DNA of 64,000 nt, taken from positions 25,654,622 to 25,718,621 of the forward strand of contig NC_133123.1 of the NCBI RefSeq assembly GCF_033568475.1, written 5' to 3'. Under the pieces are notes generated by a model that worked only from the letters and a program-made list of their open reading frames with translations, made no database searches and was not told the origin of the DNA. Below are positions 1-11,099 of this stretch, piece by piece. The position numbers were made by a program, and so were the translations under genes. The DNA is from Henckelia pumila. Taxonomy: Eukaryota > Streptophyta > Magnoliopsida > Lamiales > Gesneriaceae. The number at the start of each line of letters is the position of its first letter. The stretch's first letter is position 1.

Positions 1-1652
1 TTAAATCTCTCACATGTAGCAGAAGAAGCAAGTTTGAGAAAGAGAACCTCCGGTATAGTAGTTCATACCACAACCTTTTCTGATAACACCCCCGGTGTCG
101 CCAGTTATCTTCTCAACGCATCTCCTGGCTTACATGGTTTTGTTTTTTGAATCCTCGTATTTTTTACTTCCCATGGGACTTTGTGAGATTCGGTAGGAGT
201 TGGCGAAAAAGAGTAGAGAAAATGTAAAGCCATACAGTGGAATCATCAACAGAATCATATCTGTATATTTTGCAGAAAGCATATTTCAAGTTGGTTCATG
301 TTTCCAAGTTAACATGTAAACCATCACTGTACATGTAGCATATCTCAAAATTAAAATCCGGAGAAGAAGGGATATATTAGGTTTACATATGAGCCCAATG
401 ACAATTTCCTATATCTTATGGGTCCATTTGTCTATGAATCAACCCAAATTCAGAAGTGGGGTATGATATTCATGGATTTTCTTGAATTTTGAGCTGAATA
501 TGATCATATATATGCATGAAGATTAGATTCCGCCATGGTTGTTTTTAAACCGTAAATCGCGATTGAGGTCGTCTTTCTAAAATCGAAAACAAAATGAGTC
601 CGACTCCATTTTTCATTTGAACCCAAACTCCTGATTTCGATATTGGGATCGCAAGTAATGGTAGAGATGTTATTAGACCTGATAAATATATGATTTATGT
701 AATTGTATATGATCGATAACTCGTGATTTATCAAAAATTGTACTTAGTGATACATATATAATTCAAATTTTTAAACCGTAAAACAAAGCATTACATATCG
801 AATGCCTTCAACAACATGATTAATTATTGACTCTTAATTTGTTCTCACGTGGATCAGTGAATTGCATCATGCGAAAAAATGACTACTCCGGAGGTAGGAT
901 ATGTTGAATTTTTTTTTATATATATGTATATATATATGGAATTTGGAGAAAAGTCCAGTCTGGAAAATTATGTCGACGATTAATCCAAGCCACTCATGGA
1001 TTCATGAGTTGTCACGAATGAATTAGCCCTACAAGCTTAGCTTCCATATAATTCCAAAAATAATAATAAAGATATACATGACATTAATTGAAATCTCATT
1101 AATAATATGCTAAAATTTTCAAAAGATATAAGCTTTTGTCAGGAAAAAAAAATAATTGAATTTTATATAACATACTATTGATGGGACTACATGCATGATA
1201 ATGATTAACGTAATAGGAAAGAGAAGGAGCAGAAACCATCCATTTTCAAAAGTGAAAAAAAACATGACTTTACTTTTTGTATCATTTATAATTATTAAAC
1301 ATGTTTGTGTCATTTTTTACTAGTGATTATTATTAGTGTCCATAAAGTTCCAACACTAATCCATTTTTATTATCAATTTTTCAAAGCTTTTTGCTTCGTT
1401 AATTATAGGCACCCTAACTTTTTGCGTCACAAGATTGTGTTCGTTTTAGGCCCCTATAATTCATGGGAGTTCTAATAATTGTAACATTTGTTTTACTAGT
1501 GCCAATATTGTGAAAATATAATTTCAGTGGTTTTAATATGTGTGGATCGGAGCATAATTTTACCTTGATGCCTTGTTGTTTTTCTTTTATCCAAAAATTT
1601 GGTGGGCGTCTCCCTATTATATTCAGAGAAAAAACATTTGGTTATTTGGGCG
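1..1652. other. AT-rich intergenic DNA, no gene supported
   Basis: Only short, unrelated open frames occur here. A cysteine-containing minus-strand frame at 8-134 is bounded by an AG dinucleotide but has no visible upstream exon, so I do not call it. Otherwise the stretch holds A/T runs and a TA-rich patch near 915-940. Confidence 0.6.
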
Positions 1653-1680
1653 TGTTGAAAATTTCTTAACTCAACTTAGG

Positions 1681-1997
1681 GAATGTTTGCAATCACTAAA
1701 AAAAAAATCGATTGTTAGTTTTTGGCTTTTTTAACTCAAATTATGTGTTAGCTTATGCTTAACTTAATTGAAATTCAAAAAATTAGTCATATGGTGATTC
1801 TGATTCTCCAAAAATGATTTTAATAAAAAGTTGATGTTAGAATCACTCTAATCTCTCATTTACCAAACAATACTCAACTTTGATTTTTAGATTTTCACAT
1901 TTGTTTTCAAACACTACCAACTTTTGATTTTTCTTAACTTTTTTATAATATATAAATTTAATCACTTCAACAAAAGTATAATCTTTTGCAAACATTC
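1681..1997. mobile_element. MITE, copy 1 of the tandem pair
   Basis: The ends are perfect 12-bp inverted repeats: GAATGTTTGCAA at 1681-1692 and TTGCAAACATTC at 1986-1997. The interior is about 290 bp, AT-rich and non-coding. Possible target duplication AACTTAGG / ACTTACTT is imperfect. The superfamily is not certain; a hAT-type target size is possible. Confidence 0.65.
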
Positions 1998-2090
1998 ACT
2001 TACTTAGTTAGTGGGTGGGACGAACAAACTCAACGGATTTAGTCATTTTTAGTGGGAGTGTTGAAAATTTCTCAACTCAACTTACTTGGT

Positions 2091-2436
2091 GAGTGTTTGC
2101 AATCACTAAAAAAAATTATTATTAGATTTTGGCTTTAAAAAATCTATTTTGTTTGTTTTTTAAACCCAAATTATGTGTTAGCTTATGCTTAACTTAATTG
2201 AAATCCAAAAGCTAGTCATATGGTGATTATGATTCTCAAAAAGTGATTTTAATAAAAAAAAAAAAAAAGTCAATGTTAAAATCACTATAATCACTTATTT
2301 ATCAAACGGTACCCAACTTTGATTTTTAGATTTTCATATTTGTTTTCAAACACTACAAACTTTTGATTTTTCTTAAATTTTTTATAATCTATATATTTAA
2401 TCACTTTTACAAAAGTATGATATTTTGCAAACACTC
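2091..2436. mobile_element. MITE, copy 2 of the tandem pair
   Basis: Terminal inverted repeats GAGTGTTTGCAA (2091-2102) and TTGCAAACACTC (2425-2436) are perfect. The copy matches the element at 1681-1997 along its length. The G/A and C/T differences from copy 1 occur in both terminal repeats, so the two ends of each copy have stayed complementary. Confidence 0.65.
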
Positions 2437-2524
2437 CTTTAGTTGGTGGGCAAGACGAACAAACTCAACGGACTTAGTTATTTTTTAGTTATATTAAGCG
2501 AACCCAACGAGTTGGCCCGCAACT

Positions 2525-3077
2525 AGGAATGGCAACGGGGCGGGTTTGGCTAAACCCAGGACCCGTCCCGCGAACCCGATGAGTCTAATCCGAGTTAAAC
2601 CCGTTGAACCCGTCAGAAATTTAAAAAATTTAAAATTATTAAATTTAAAATTTTAAAAGTTTAAAAATTAATAAAAAAACATTAAATTTAATTTCAAATA
2701 TACATTGATAATATTTAAGACAAAAAAATATTATCACAAGTTAACATTTATCAATTTGTAATTAATTAATAATTATTAGCCAAAAATAATATAATGATAC
2801 ATTTTTATACTAAATCTATCATAATAAAAAAAATTCATTTCAATCCAATAATATTATATACTCAAATTATTTAGTATAAAAATATAATTATATATTATTA
2901 ATATTATATATATAAATAATATATACATTTATATTTTAAATTTATATATATATATATACTTTGGCGGGCGGGTTTGGCCAAACACGGAACCCGCCCCGGA
3001 TCCGCTTTTGGACCCGTTTAGGCGGGTTTAGACCCGCCCTGTCGGAGCAGGTTTGATGTGGGATCGGGTCATCCCTA
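2525..3077. mobile_element. Non-autonomous DNA transposon with GC-rich ends and an 8-9 bp target duplication
   Basis: The left end begins AGGAATGGCAACGGGGCGGG; the right end, read on the other strand, begins TAGGGATGACCCGATCCC. Both ends are rich in CCCGCC/GGCGGG blocks, while the interior (about 2620-2960) is almost pure A/T. The element is flanked by CCCGCAACT at 2516-2524 and 3078-3086, a direct repeat of 8-9 bp depending on where the T/A edge is drawn. That size fits a hAT or Mutator-type insertion. A related fragment lies near 48360-48480. Confidence 0.75.
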
Positions 3078-3129
3078 CCCGCAACTTACCATTTGACGAG
3101 ACAGGCTGGAAAATATTTATCTTAACCTA

Positions 3130-3352
3130 GAGGTGAGTTTTCGGTATACCGTACCAAAAATACCGGTATGAAAAAAAATTATGCCGGTTCTGATACCGAA
3201 ATTCTGAAATTTTAGTTTGAAAAAAAATCTATACTGATATCATAGAGATACCGAAAAAAAATTCAGTATATCAAAAAAATATCTATATATCTAAAAAATT
3301 TCGGTACGATATCCCGATAATTCGATATTTTGGTACGGTATGACAACACTTC
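3130..3352. mobile_element. MITE of the GGTATACCG type, CTA target duplication
   Basis: Left end GAGGTGAGTTTTCGGTATAC; right end on the other strand GAAGTGTTGTCATACCGTAC. The interior repeats CGGTATACCG-like and TACCGAAA blocks, so it could fold along most of its 223 bp. The 3-bp duplication CTA (3127-3129 and 3353-3355) suggests the PIF/Harbinger or a related group. Confidence 0.6.
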
Positions 3353-3568
3353 CTAAACCCGTCTATTTGGCAAGGCGAGACAGACCAACTCAATAACCCA
3401 ACTTATTTTGACGACTCTGATCATACTTGCAGTCGCTCTCTTCTTTTTTTTTGACGATATCGCTCTCAATTTTTTAGAGTAACTAAGATGTCATTATATT
3501 GGCGGTAAAGTATGCATGGTAATGATATATATGAATGTAGTTTTTAAGAGAGTACTTTTATTTACTTA

Positions 3569-3927
3569 AGGCTCCGTTTGGTTTGACTGATAGGATAAAT
3601 AATATATAGATAAGTAATATAATGTAATAAAAAATAAATAAGAAATGATAGTTAATATAGTATTTGATTTTATCGATAGATTATAGTTTATTTGATTTGA
3701 TTGATTAAATTTTATATAAAATTGATAAATTATAATTTTATCATTTTAATAATAAATAAAATATGAATAATATTATTTATAAGAGGTTAATAAAGTAATT
3801 TAAATTCAATGATTTGATTGATGTAAGATAAATAATTAATAGATGGATAAATAAAATGACGAGAAGAACGCACGATTGAATAAGATAAATTATACATAGA
3901 TTAATAATATAGACTACCAAACGGAGT
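3569..3927. mobile_element. Tourist-like MITE, TTA target duplication
   Basis: Left end AGGCTCCGTTTGGT, right end ACCAAACGGAGT, flanked by TTA at 3566-3568 and 3928-3930. A CTCCGTTTGGT terminus with a TTA duplication is typical of PIF/Harbinger-derived Tourist MITEs in plants. The interior is AT-rich with short GATAAATAAT-like repeats and no coding capacity. Confidence 0.7.
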
Positions 3928-4179
3928 TTAGGGATGTGCTTGGTTTGTTATTTTAAAGGAAAATTATATTTTTATCATATATTTATCAATTTATAATTTT
4001 GGTATTTTATGGGGTCAAATTTCGGTAGTCTTATATGTTTGAATTTTTTGTAATTTTAGTTATTTTCAAGATAAATCATCATATAATACGGCAACATCAA
4101 CGTCATGTCTGCTCTCAATCAGTATCACATCAATGTTTTATCAAAAAATAAATAATATATATATATATATATATACCAT

Positions 4180-4281
4180 AATAAAGAAAAGCTCAAAGAC
4201 AACGATTTTTTAGCCCAAAAATCAGGTAATAGACAACGGTTGTCTTTTTTACTGCTATCTATTGGAGTTTTTCTTGTAGTG
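4180..4281. mobile_element. CACTA-type transposon end fragment
   Basis: The right end reads TTTTTCTTGTAGTG, the complement of the CACTACAAGAAAAA terminus of plant CACTA elements. Just inside lie AGACAACG blocks in both orientations, a common subterminal pattern of these elements. No matching left terminus is visible; a TA microsatellite lies where it would be, so this is probably a truncated remnant. Confidence 0.45.
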
Positions 4282-4576
4282 CACACACTAAAATTTGATC
4301 ATATAAATCCACGAAATTGCAAAAAAGTAAATATATAGGGGGAAAAATCATTTTCCTTTAGTTTAAAGACAACAATATTGAATGCATATTCGTGTTCTCT
4401 TGTAATTAACTTTTATTATTCCGATTTGCCACGTGGTGAAATATGCAGCAGTACTATATAAGTTGACGTAGTAGCTTTTACATTGAAAGTAAACTATTGC
4501 AAATCTTACATTTTTTTCAATTGTTACCACTTTTGATAATTAATTGGGATTAGCTAGGTTTTTAATTTTAACTAAA

Positions 4577-5161
4577 GGCTCTGTTTTCAGAACCGGATCG
4601 GACCGGCCGGTTCTATCAGTTCGACCGGGAGCCGGTCCGAAACTTAACCAAAAACCAAAAAAACCAGTTTAACCGGTCAGAACCGGTCAAAACCGGTCAC
4701 GAACCGATTGGACCGATCAAGAACCGAAAAACCGGTTGAGCCGATTTTTCGAATTTTTTTATTTTGTTTTTTGAAAATTTAAATTTTTTATTTTAAAAAC
4801 TTTATATTTAATATTTTTTTATATATATACATGAGTATTTAGAATTTGTACTTCATTAAAAAATTATTTTAATAATTATTGGTTTTTTTAAAATTTTATA
4901 ATTCTTTTTTTAAAAAATTTAGAACTACAATTGATATTTTGAATATATTTACATATTTATTTAGCTTTCAAATTATGATAAATATATATTTGGTTATTTA
5001 TATATATTTTTTAGTTTTTAAAATTCAAAATATATTATTTATTATATTATATTATATAAACGATTTTCTGTTCGATCGTCTGGTTAAAACGGTCCGACCG
5101 ATTGAACCGTTTTTTTAAAGTAGATCGGTTCGATCACCAGTTCGATTATGAAAACACTGGC
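4577..5161. mobile_element. MITE-like element rich in ACCGGTT motifs
   Basis: The left part (GGCTCTGTTTTCAGAACCGG) and the complement of the right part (CCAGTGTTTTCATAATCGAA) are alignable inverted ends. Multiple ACCGGTT/AACCGGT and GACCGG blocks cluster at 4590-4745 and reappear as their complements at 5070-5150, so the element can form a long imperfect hairpin around an AT-only centre. I found no clear target duplication. Confidence 0.55.
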
Positions 5162-5490
5162 TATAATTATTAATAAATTACAAATAAATTTATTGTTATA
5201 AAGATGGCCCAACAATTGATGAAACAACTCACACGTCCAAGTTGAGTTCGAGTTCTTGGGATCCTATGAAACTAATTTAAAATCTAGTAGCTAGCTAGCT
5301 AGATAGACAGGAAGCTGTCACTTATAAAACAACTTTAAGATTTGAGTGTGACATATATATTCAAATCAATGTCCACCATTGAGTTTTTAAAATTAAATTT
5401 TTCAATGATAGAGTAATATTTTATATTCATTCTTTATATTAAAATAATAATCATGGTGTGTATAATAATTTAAAATATTTATGTTACACT
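5162..5490. other. Intergenic AT-rich spacer
   Basis: No coding frame or terminal repeats are visible. It includes a CTAGCTAGCTAGC run near 5290. ATTAT at 5491-5495 is the left target duplication of the next element. Confidence 0.6.
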
Positions 5491-5495
5491 ATTAT

Positions 5496-6973
5496 TATCA
5501 CGCCCTGAAACCGAGACGTGCCACCGACATTGTTTAAATTCACAAAAATTATAAAACAACCAGCCTCGTAGTACAGTATAAACCAAACCAGTCTATTATC
5601 ATAAATAAATTTTAAAATATTGTCTTTACAACTCGATAATAACAAAACAAATGCGGAAGCGTCTAAAACTAAATAACAAAAACATTAAATGCAACAACTC
5701 AAAAATAATAGCAAAATTAAATCCTCCAGCTCTATATTTCACCAACCCCAAAACATATCTTTCTCTCGATTCTCTAACTCATCATCTTCATCATCTGAGA
5801 GAGAAAAAGGTAAGGGGTGAGTGTTTTGGGAAACACTCAGCAAGTGGGGGCCGATCGATCATATCAAATATATACATACATATATATTTATTTAAAAACT
5901 CATAGCATAATTCAAAGCGTAAACATTTCATATCATATCTTAACATAGCATAGCATGAACATCATCATAACATAATTGACATGACATAACATAACATAAC
6001 ATAACTTTGGCCAGACACTGAAATTCCTCTCATTATTCATGGCTAACTGATCAGTCCCCTATATGTAATCTCTCTAAGGGGTGAGGTCATAGAACGGTTA
6101 TTATTAACCACCGCATCAGGGTCATAACATAACATGGTTCGAAAATTTCCTTTCCACTCCTAATTCGAGTCATAACAGTGTCAAAACATATTTTCAGCAA
6201 AATATCATCATGAACAATATTAAATAACAAAATTCCAACGATTAACATGAGCGATCGAATTTTTAAAATATACATATCATTTTAAAACATAAGCCCACTT
6301 ACTCAGTATGTTGGTACGAAAATCAATGACTTGAATAAACAAAGCTTTGACCGAAACTTCAGAGAGCTATTCCCGAAAATTGGCTTACTGACTTCAACAA
6401 TTTTTGGTAGAATAGATTGGACTTCTCTTCACAACTCTCCACTCTCCTTTTTCAAGCAATTTCCTTTCAAATCCTAGATTATCCCCACGTGAGATTATGG
6501 AAAAAGAAAAGCTGACAATTCCCTTTGACCCAAATCTTTGCAGCCTTGAATTCGAAAGTGGTCTGACACAACTTGAGACAAAATTTCGAAAATAAAGAAA
6601 AGAGGGTGGACCGAGTGATGACTTTAGGTGGCAGCCTTCACGCAGAAAATGGGCAGAATAATTGTAATTTGCTGCTCTCGAAAATATGGAGAGGAAAATG
6701 AGAGAATGAGTAGGATTTTGGACGAAGGGTATTCTGAGAGCTGAAGGGTGGTTCTTGCACTTAAATAGGAGACTAAAAAAATCAGCTTTGATCTCACGCA
6801 TAATGGAAGGAAATTTGCAGCTTATACTCCTTGATTTGTTTGCCAAAAAAAAACTGATATGGTGCTATGGTTTCGGTCAATATCTTGCACTCCGAGAAGG
6901 AAGGATTTTGGCTTTCGTGTAGAGAGTTTATTCCTTATTGAATATACTTGGGGCCAAATTCTCGGGTTTTACA
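5496..6973 (-). repeat. 3' LTR of the gypsy element (left copy)
   Basis: In element orientation it starts TGTAAAACCCGAGA and ends near GGCGTGATA, where the usual terminal CA has become TA. It matches 9621-11094 over its whole length, with scattered substitutions and small indels, several of them C/T or G/A. ATAACA and CATAGCA simple repeats lie at about 5940-6005. The 150-codon minus frame inside it (6394-6846) also exists in the other LTR and is not a gene. Confidence 0.88.
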
Positions 6974-6986
6974 TTCCTCCCTCCTT
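6974..6986 (-). other. Polypurine tract of the gypsy element
   Basis: On the minus strand AAGGAGGGAGGAA lies directly before the TG that begins the 3' LTR. This is where plus-strand DNA synthesis is primed in this class of element, and its position fixes the LTR edge and orientation. Confidence 0.8.
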
Positions 6987-7048
6987 ATGAAAAGTTTCGT
7001 CCTCGAAACTTGGGTTAACTTGCTCTTAGGGGTCGCTACTCTAATTAG

Positions 7049-8258
7049 TTAAGTTAGTTCCTCAGGTATAATCCCTAACTTCTCGGCGAACTTCCTAGAT
7101 ATAAACGAATGAGTGACACCACAATCAAATAAAACATATGCAGGCTTAGTATTGATGAAAATGGTACCTGCCGCGACTTCATTCACGTCATCAGCCTCTT
7201 CTTGTGTGATAGTAAACACATGGGCGTTGGGCTTAGCTTCCTTCGGTTGATTCTGAGTGGTTCCTGGAATTGGTCCCGTCCTTGGCTTCACGGGTTCAGG
7301 ACAATTAGACATTCGGTGTCCTAACTTGCCACAGTTGAAACAAGCGCCAGTTTTCCGACGACATTCCCCTTCGTGTCGGAGGTTGCAGATAGAACATAGC
7401 TTGATCGGTGGGAGATTGGGAGCAGAATAAGTTTCCTTGAAAAATTCACCAGACTGGTTCGGATGCTTGGAAATCTGCTCGTTCGAAGAATATTGGCCTG
7501 TCAGAGGTCGTTTGTTGTTGAAGTTATTCTCGCGACGCTTGATATCTGATTCAGCTCGGATGGCCACTCCCATCAAGTCTGCAAAGTTGGCAGGCTGATA
7601 AACCGCTAATGCCGATTGGATTCGGCTGCTCAACCCTTCTTGAACCGGTGCAACTTCAGATCATCATCCCCCATAATAGTTGGGGCGTAAGACCCGAGCT
7701 CATTGAACTTGGAGGTGTATTCCACCACTGTCATGTCTGGAGCTTGCGTGAGATTTTTGAAGTCTCTCAGCTTCTGCATTTGAACCTCAGCTGAAAAGTA
7801 CTGTTTCAAAAATGCAGTACGGAATTGTTGCCATGTGATTGGTCCCGCCGCGAATATGGCTGGTGAGACAGCTTCCCACCACTTACGTGCTTTGTCTTCG
7901 AGGAAAGGTATCGATACCTCTACTTTTAGTGCTTCGGAAACTTCGAGTAAACGCAGTTGATCCTCCATCTTCTTCATCCAATTTCGTCCCACCTCTGGGT
8001 CAGCATATCCCTTGACATTTCAGTTCGGTTCTTACGGAGTGACTCATAATGGAATTTGACTCCATTCTGAGCAGGTGGAGGAGGTGGAGGATTGCCATTG
8101 CCGTTTTCGTTGCCATTTGTATTTCCCATCCCTTGGAGGGTCGTCGCCACTATTGTTGCGATAGCCGCAAGGTCTTCTCTGCTAAGACTGATTCCTGGAG
8201 GTGGATTCACATTATCCCCACGATTGTTGTTGCATGTTCTTAGGGGTTCTCCGGCCAT
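7049..8258 (-). pseudogene. Broken gag and protease start of the gypsy element
   Basis: Three overlapping minus frames form one gag-protease reading frame cut by two frameshifts, near 8000-8020 and at about 7633. The first (from Met at 8258) has a low-complexity Asn/Gly and Pro segment. The second (7630-7992) is a Retrotrans_gag domain with the KWWEAVSPAIF and TWQQFRTAFLKQYF blocks. The third has a CCHC knuckle (CFNCGKLGHRMSNC) and then the aspartic protease start, where the usual Asp-Ser-Gly-Ala catalytic motif reads Asp-Cys-Gly-Val. The frame stops soon after at 7049, without the rest of the protease or any reverse transcriptase. Gag coats the RNA in the virus-like particle; this copy cannot make a full protein without frameshift correction. 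Confidence 0.85.
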
Positions 8259-8477
8259 TTCCTACAGTAAAGGAGTTCTAAGAGTTTGTCGAAACATGAT
8301 ACTTAAAGAAGAAATGAAATAGCGGAATAAATGAATCAATAAATAATCCAAAGGAATAAAAGTTATTTTATTGATTCCCAAAATGTCATGAAGGTGAACG
8401 AAACAAAACAAGCTAAGTCTCAAAAATATCAAGATATCCAAACCATGCTGAATAAAAGAACTAAGCTAGGTAATAGC

Positions 8478-9178
8478 CTAATCTATGATTTCTTCATTCT
8501 CCGCTGCTTCCACGGGGACCTCAATCTCTAATCCCTCCGGATTCTCTTCTAGTTCTTCCTCTTGATCTTCTTCTGGATCTTCCTCTGGATCCTCTTTCGG
8601 ATCTTCTACTTGCAGCTGGTTAACCGCATTGAGCAGTATGGCATTCTGAGTATTCAAGTCTTCCACCGTGTTCTGTAGTTACTGGACTTGAACCTCTAGT
8701 TGTTGGATGCGAACTCGCATTTGTTGACGAACCAAAACCTGCTCGGCATCGAACTGATGCCTCTTGCGCTTCTTATGGTCCGCCTATTTGGTCAAGTGGC
8801 TTACAACACCGGAGAGTTCAGATATGGTGTCATGAGATGGCTCCATACTTTCTTTCATTTTCTTGTGCTCCACTACAAACGCCTCCATTTTTTCTTTCGT
8901 ATTTTCATGCTCCATCTCAGACTTAGCAACCTGGTTGCGTAGAGCCTCCTCTCAAAAATGATTGACGTCAATGTCATCTCGGAGGTAGATGTTATCACGC
9001 CTCACTTGTTCCAAATCGTGGAAGAATCTGTTGGCCTTTTTCCCCAATCCTTCTGCTCACGCCTAGCGTCCGCTAATTTAGCATAAAGTCGGGTGATCTT
9101 TAGCTTCTGATTATCAATGACGAGTTGTCTCATGCGAAATATGGCATGGGCACGAGTACGAGAAAAACTTGGTGCCAT
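8478..9178 (-). pseudogene. Decayed coiled-coil frame upstream of gag
   Basis: Reading leftward from Met at 9178, the minus strand encodes a short basic protein that continues, after one frameshift near 9020 and in-frame stops near 8955, 8785 and 8685, as a Glu/Lys/Gln-rich, heptad-like sequence. It ends in an acidic tail of repeated Pro-Glu-Glu-Asp units (8478-8666). The frame is followed directly by the gag region. It has the look of an extra, structural-type upstream reading frame. I do not recognise a named family, and because it is broken in several places, only ancestral coding is inferred. Confidence 0.5.
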
Positions 9179-9600
9179 TTCCTGAAATGTACAAATGGAA
9201 AGGCTTATGATACAGAATAAAATATCAGAAGTAGGAAAATTATTATTTCGTGGACAGTTACTCAAGATAGGGGATTTTTCGGACAATTTTTTCAAAAATA
9301 GCAAATTTTGAGATTCTCATAGGATTGAAACTACTGATCAAAAGGAGTATGGGACAATCGACGGAATCGAATTTCGAGTTTTCCACGAAAAGTTATAAGC
9401 AAACCAAACATTTCCAAAAATAGCAAAAACTTGAATTCGAGGGCTCAAACGGTCGAATTTGGGCTAAAAGCGTCACTGATCATACAAAGTATGTGTTTGA
9501 CTCAAAGGGTCGTTTTGGGTCAAGATACGCTGGGCTTGGGTCAAAATTTGACAACGTCAAATTCTTCGGTACGAAATCCCATCTGAATTTATGAACCTGG

Positions 9601-9614
9601 CGGCTTTGATACCA
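9601..9614 (-). other. Primer-binding site of the gypsy element
   Basis: The minus strand reads TGGTATCAAAGCCG six bases after the end of the 5' LTR. Plant initiator methionine tRNA ends give the primer site TGGTATCAGAGC, so this is that site with one change. It defines the 5' LTR as the right-hand copy. Confidence 0.82.
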
Positions 9615-9620
9615 CTTAAA

Positions 9621-11094
9621 TGTCACACCCCGAGACCGAGACGTGCCACCGACGTTGTTTAAATTCACAAAAATTATAAAAACAACCAGCCTCGTAGTAC
9701 AGTATAAACCAAACCAGTCTATTATCATAAATAAATTCCAAAATATTGTCTTTACAACTCGATAATAACAAAACAAATGCGGAAGCGTCTAAAACTAAAT
9801 AACAAAAACATTAAATGCAACAACTCAAAAATAATAGCAAAATTAAATCCTCCAGCTCTATATTTCACCAACCCCAAAACATATCTTGCTCTCGATTCTC
9901 TAACTCATCATCTTCATCATCTGGGAGGGAAAAAGGTAAGGGGTGAGTATTTTGGAAAACACTTAGCAAGTGGGGGCCGATCGATCATATCAAATATATA
10001 CATATATATATATTTATTTCAAAAACTCATAGCATAATTCAAAGCGTAAACATTTCATATCATGTCTTAACATAGCATAGCATGAACATCATCATAACAT
10101 AATTTACATGACATAACATAGCATAACATAACTTTGGCCAGACACTGAAATTCCTCTCATTATTCGTGGCTAACTGATCAGCCCCCTATATGTAATCCCT
10201 CTAAAGGGTGAGGTCATAGAACGGTTATTATTACCCACCGCATCAGGGCCATAACATGGTTCGAAAATTCCCTTTCCACTCCTAATTCGAGTCATAATAG
10301 TGTCAAAACATATTTTCAGCAAAACATCATCATGAACAATATTAAATAACAAAATTTCAACGATTAACATGAGCGATCGAATTTTTAAAACATACATATC
10401 ATTTTAAAACATAAGCCCACTTACTCAGTATGTTGGTACGAAAATCAATGACTTGAATAAACAAAGCTTTGACCGAAACTTTAGAGAGCAATTCCCAAAA
10501 ATTGGCTTACTGACTTCAACAATTTTTGGTAGAATAGATTGGACTTCTCTTCACAACTCTCCACTCTCCTTTTTCAAGCAATTTCCTTTCAAATCCTAGA
10601 TTATCCCCACGTGAGATTATGGAAAAAGAAAAGTTGACAATTCCCTTTGGCCCAAATCTTTGCAGCCTTGAATTCGAAAGTGGTGTGACACAACTTGAGA
10701 CAAAATTTCGAAAATAAAGAAAAGAGGGTGGACCGAGTGATGACTTTAGGTGGCAGTCTTCACGCAGAACATGGGCAGAATAATTGTAATTTGCTGATCT
10801 CGAAAATATGGAGAGGAAAATGAGAGAATGAGTAGGATTTTGGACGAAGGGTATTCTGAGAGCTGAAGGGTGGTTCTTGCTCTTAAATAAGAGACTAAAA
10901 AAATCAGCTTTGATCTCACGCATAATGGAAGGAAATTTGCAGCTTATACTCCTTGATTTGTTTGCCAAAAAAAACTGATATGGTGCTATAGTTTCGGTCA
11001 ATATCTCGCATTCCGAGAAGAAAGGATTTTGTCTTCCATGCAGAGAGTTTATTCCTTATTGAATATACTTGGGGCCAAACTCTCGGGTTTTATA
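9621..11094 (-). repeat. 5' LTR of the gypsy element (right copy)
   Basis: In plus coordinates it starts TGTCACACCCCGAG at 9621. It matches 5496-6973 throughout, with differences that include single-base changes, a TAACATAACA length change and poly-A indels. The outer edge reads TTTTATA, where the inner edge of the other copy has TTTTACA, so the canonical end is mutated at the outer side of both LTRs. In-frame open stretches (10170-10397, 10516-11001) mirror those in the left LTR and are not genes. Confidence 0.88.
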
Positions 11095-11099
11095 ATTAT

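Larger units (their letters stand above)
1653..2490. repeat. Tandem duplication, two units of about 0.4 kb, each with a MITE
   Basis: Unit 1 (about 1653-2057) and unit 2 (about 2058-2490) both start with GTGTTGAAAATTTCT and an AACTCAACTTA stretch, carry an inverted-repeat element in the middle, and end with GACGAACAAACTCAACGGA followed by a TTAGT stretch. The shared flanks outside the element show that a segment already containing the MITE was duplicated in tandem, rather than two independent insertions. The units now differ by many substitutions and small indels. Confidence 0.75.
5496..11094 (-). mobile_element. Ty3/gypsy-type LTR retrotransposon, gag/protease only
   Basis: Two direct repeats of about 1.48 kb (5496-6973 and 9621-11094) bound 2.65 kb of internal DNA. 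ATTAT at 5491-5495 and 11095-11099 is a perfect 5-bp target duplication. On the minus strand the order is 5' LTR, primer site, a decayed coiled-coil frame, gag with a CCHC knuckle, the start of an aspartic protease, a short pol tail, polypurine tract, 3' LTR. Reverse transcriptase, RNase H and integrase are absent. Just before the polypurine tract the minus strand still reads Ser-Phe-Glu-Asp-Glu-Thr (about 6987-7010), resembling the C-terminal tail of plant gypsy pol proteins. This suggests an internal deletion that joined protease to the pol end. Lineage (Tekay/Del-like) is inferred from the gag, the long LTR and the initiator-Met primer site. Confidence 0.88.

Noticed and set aside
8..134. 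Minus-strand Cys-rich frame ending at the left edge, with an AG before it that could be a splice acceptor
   Set aside because: No upstream exon is visible to the right and the plus strand is also open here, so it is not distinguishable from chance.
6394..6846. 150-codon minus frame, repeated at 10516-11001
   Set aside because: Both copies lie in the LTRs of one gypsy element; the conservation reflects LTR identity, not a gene.
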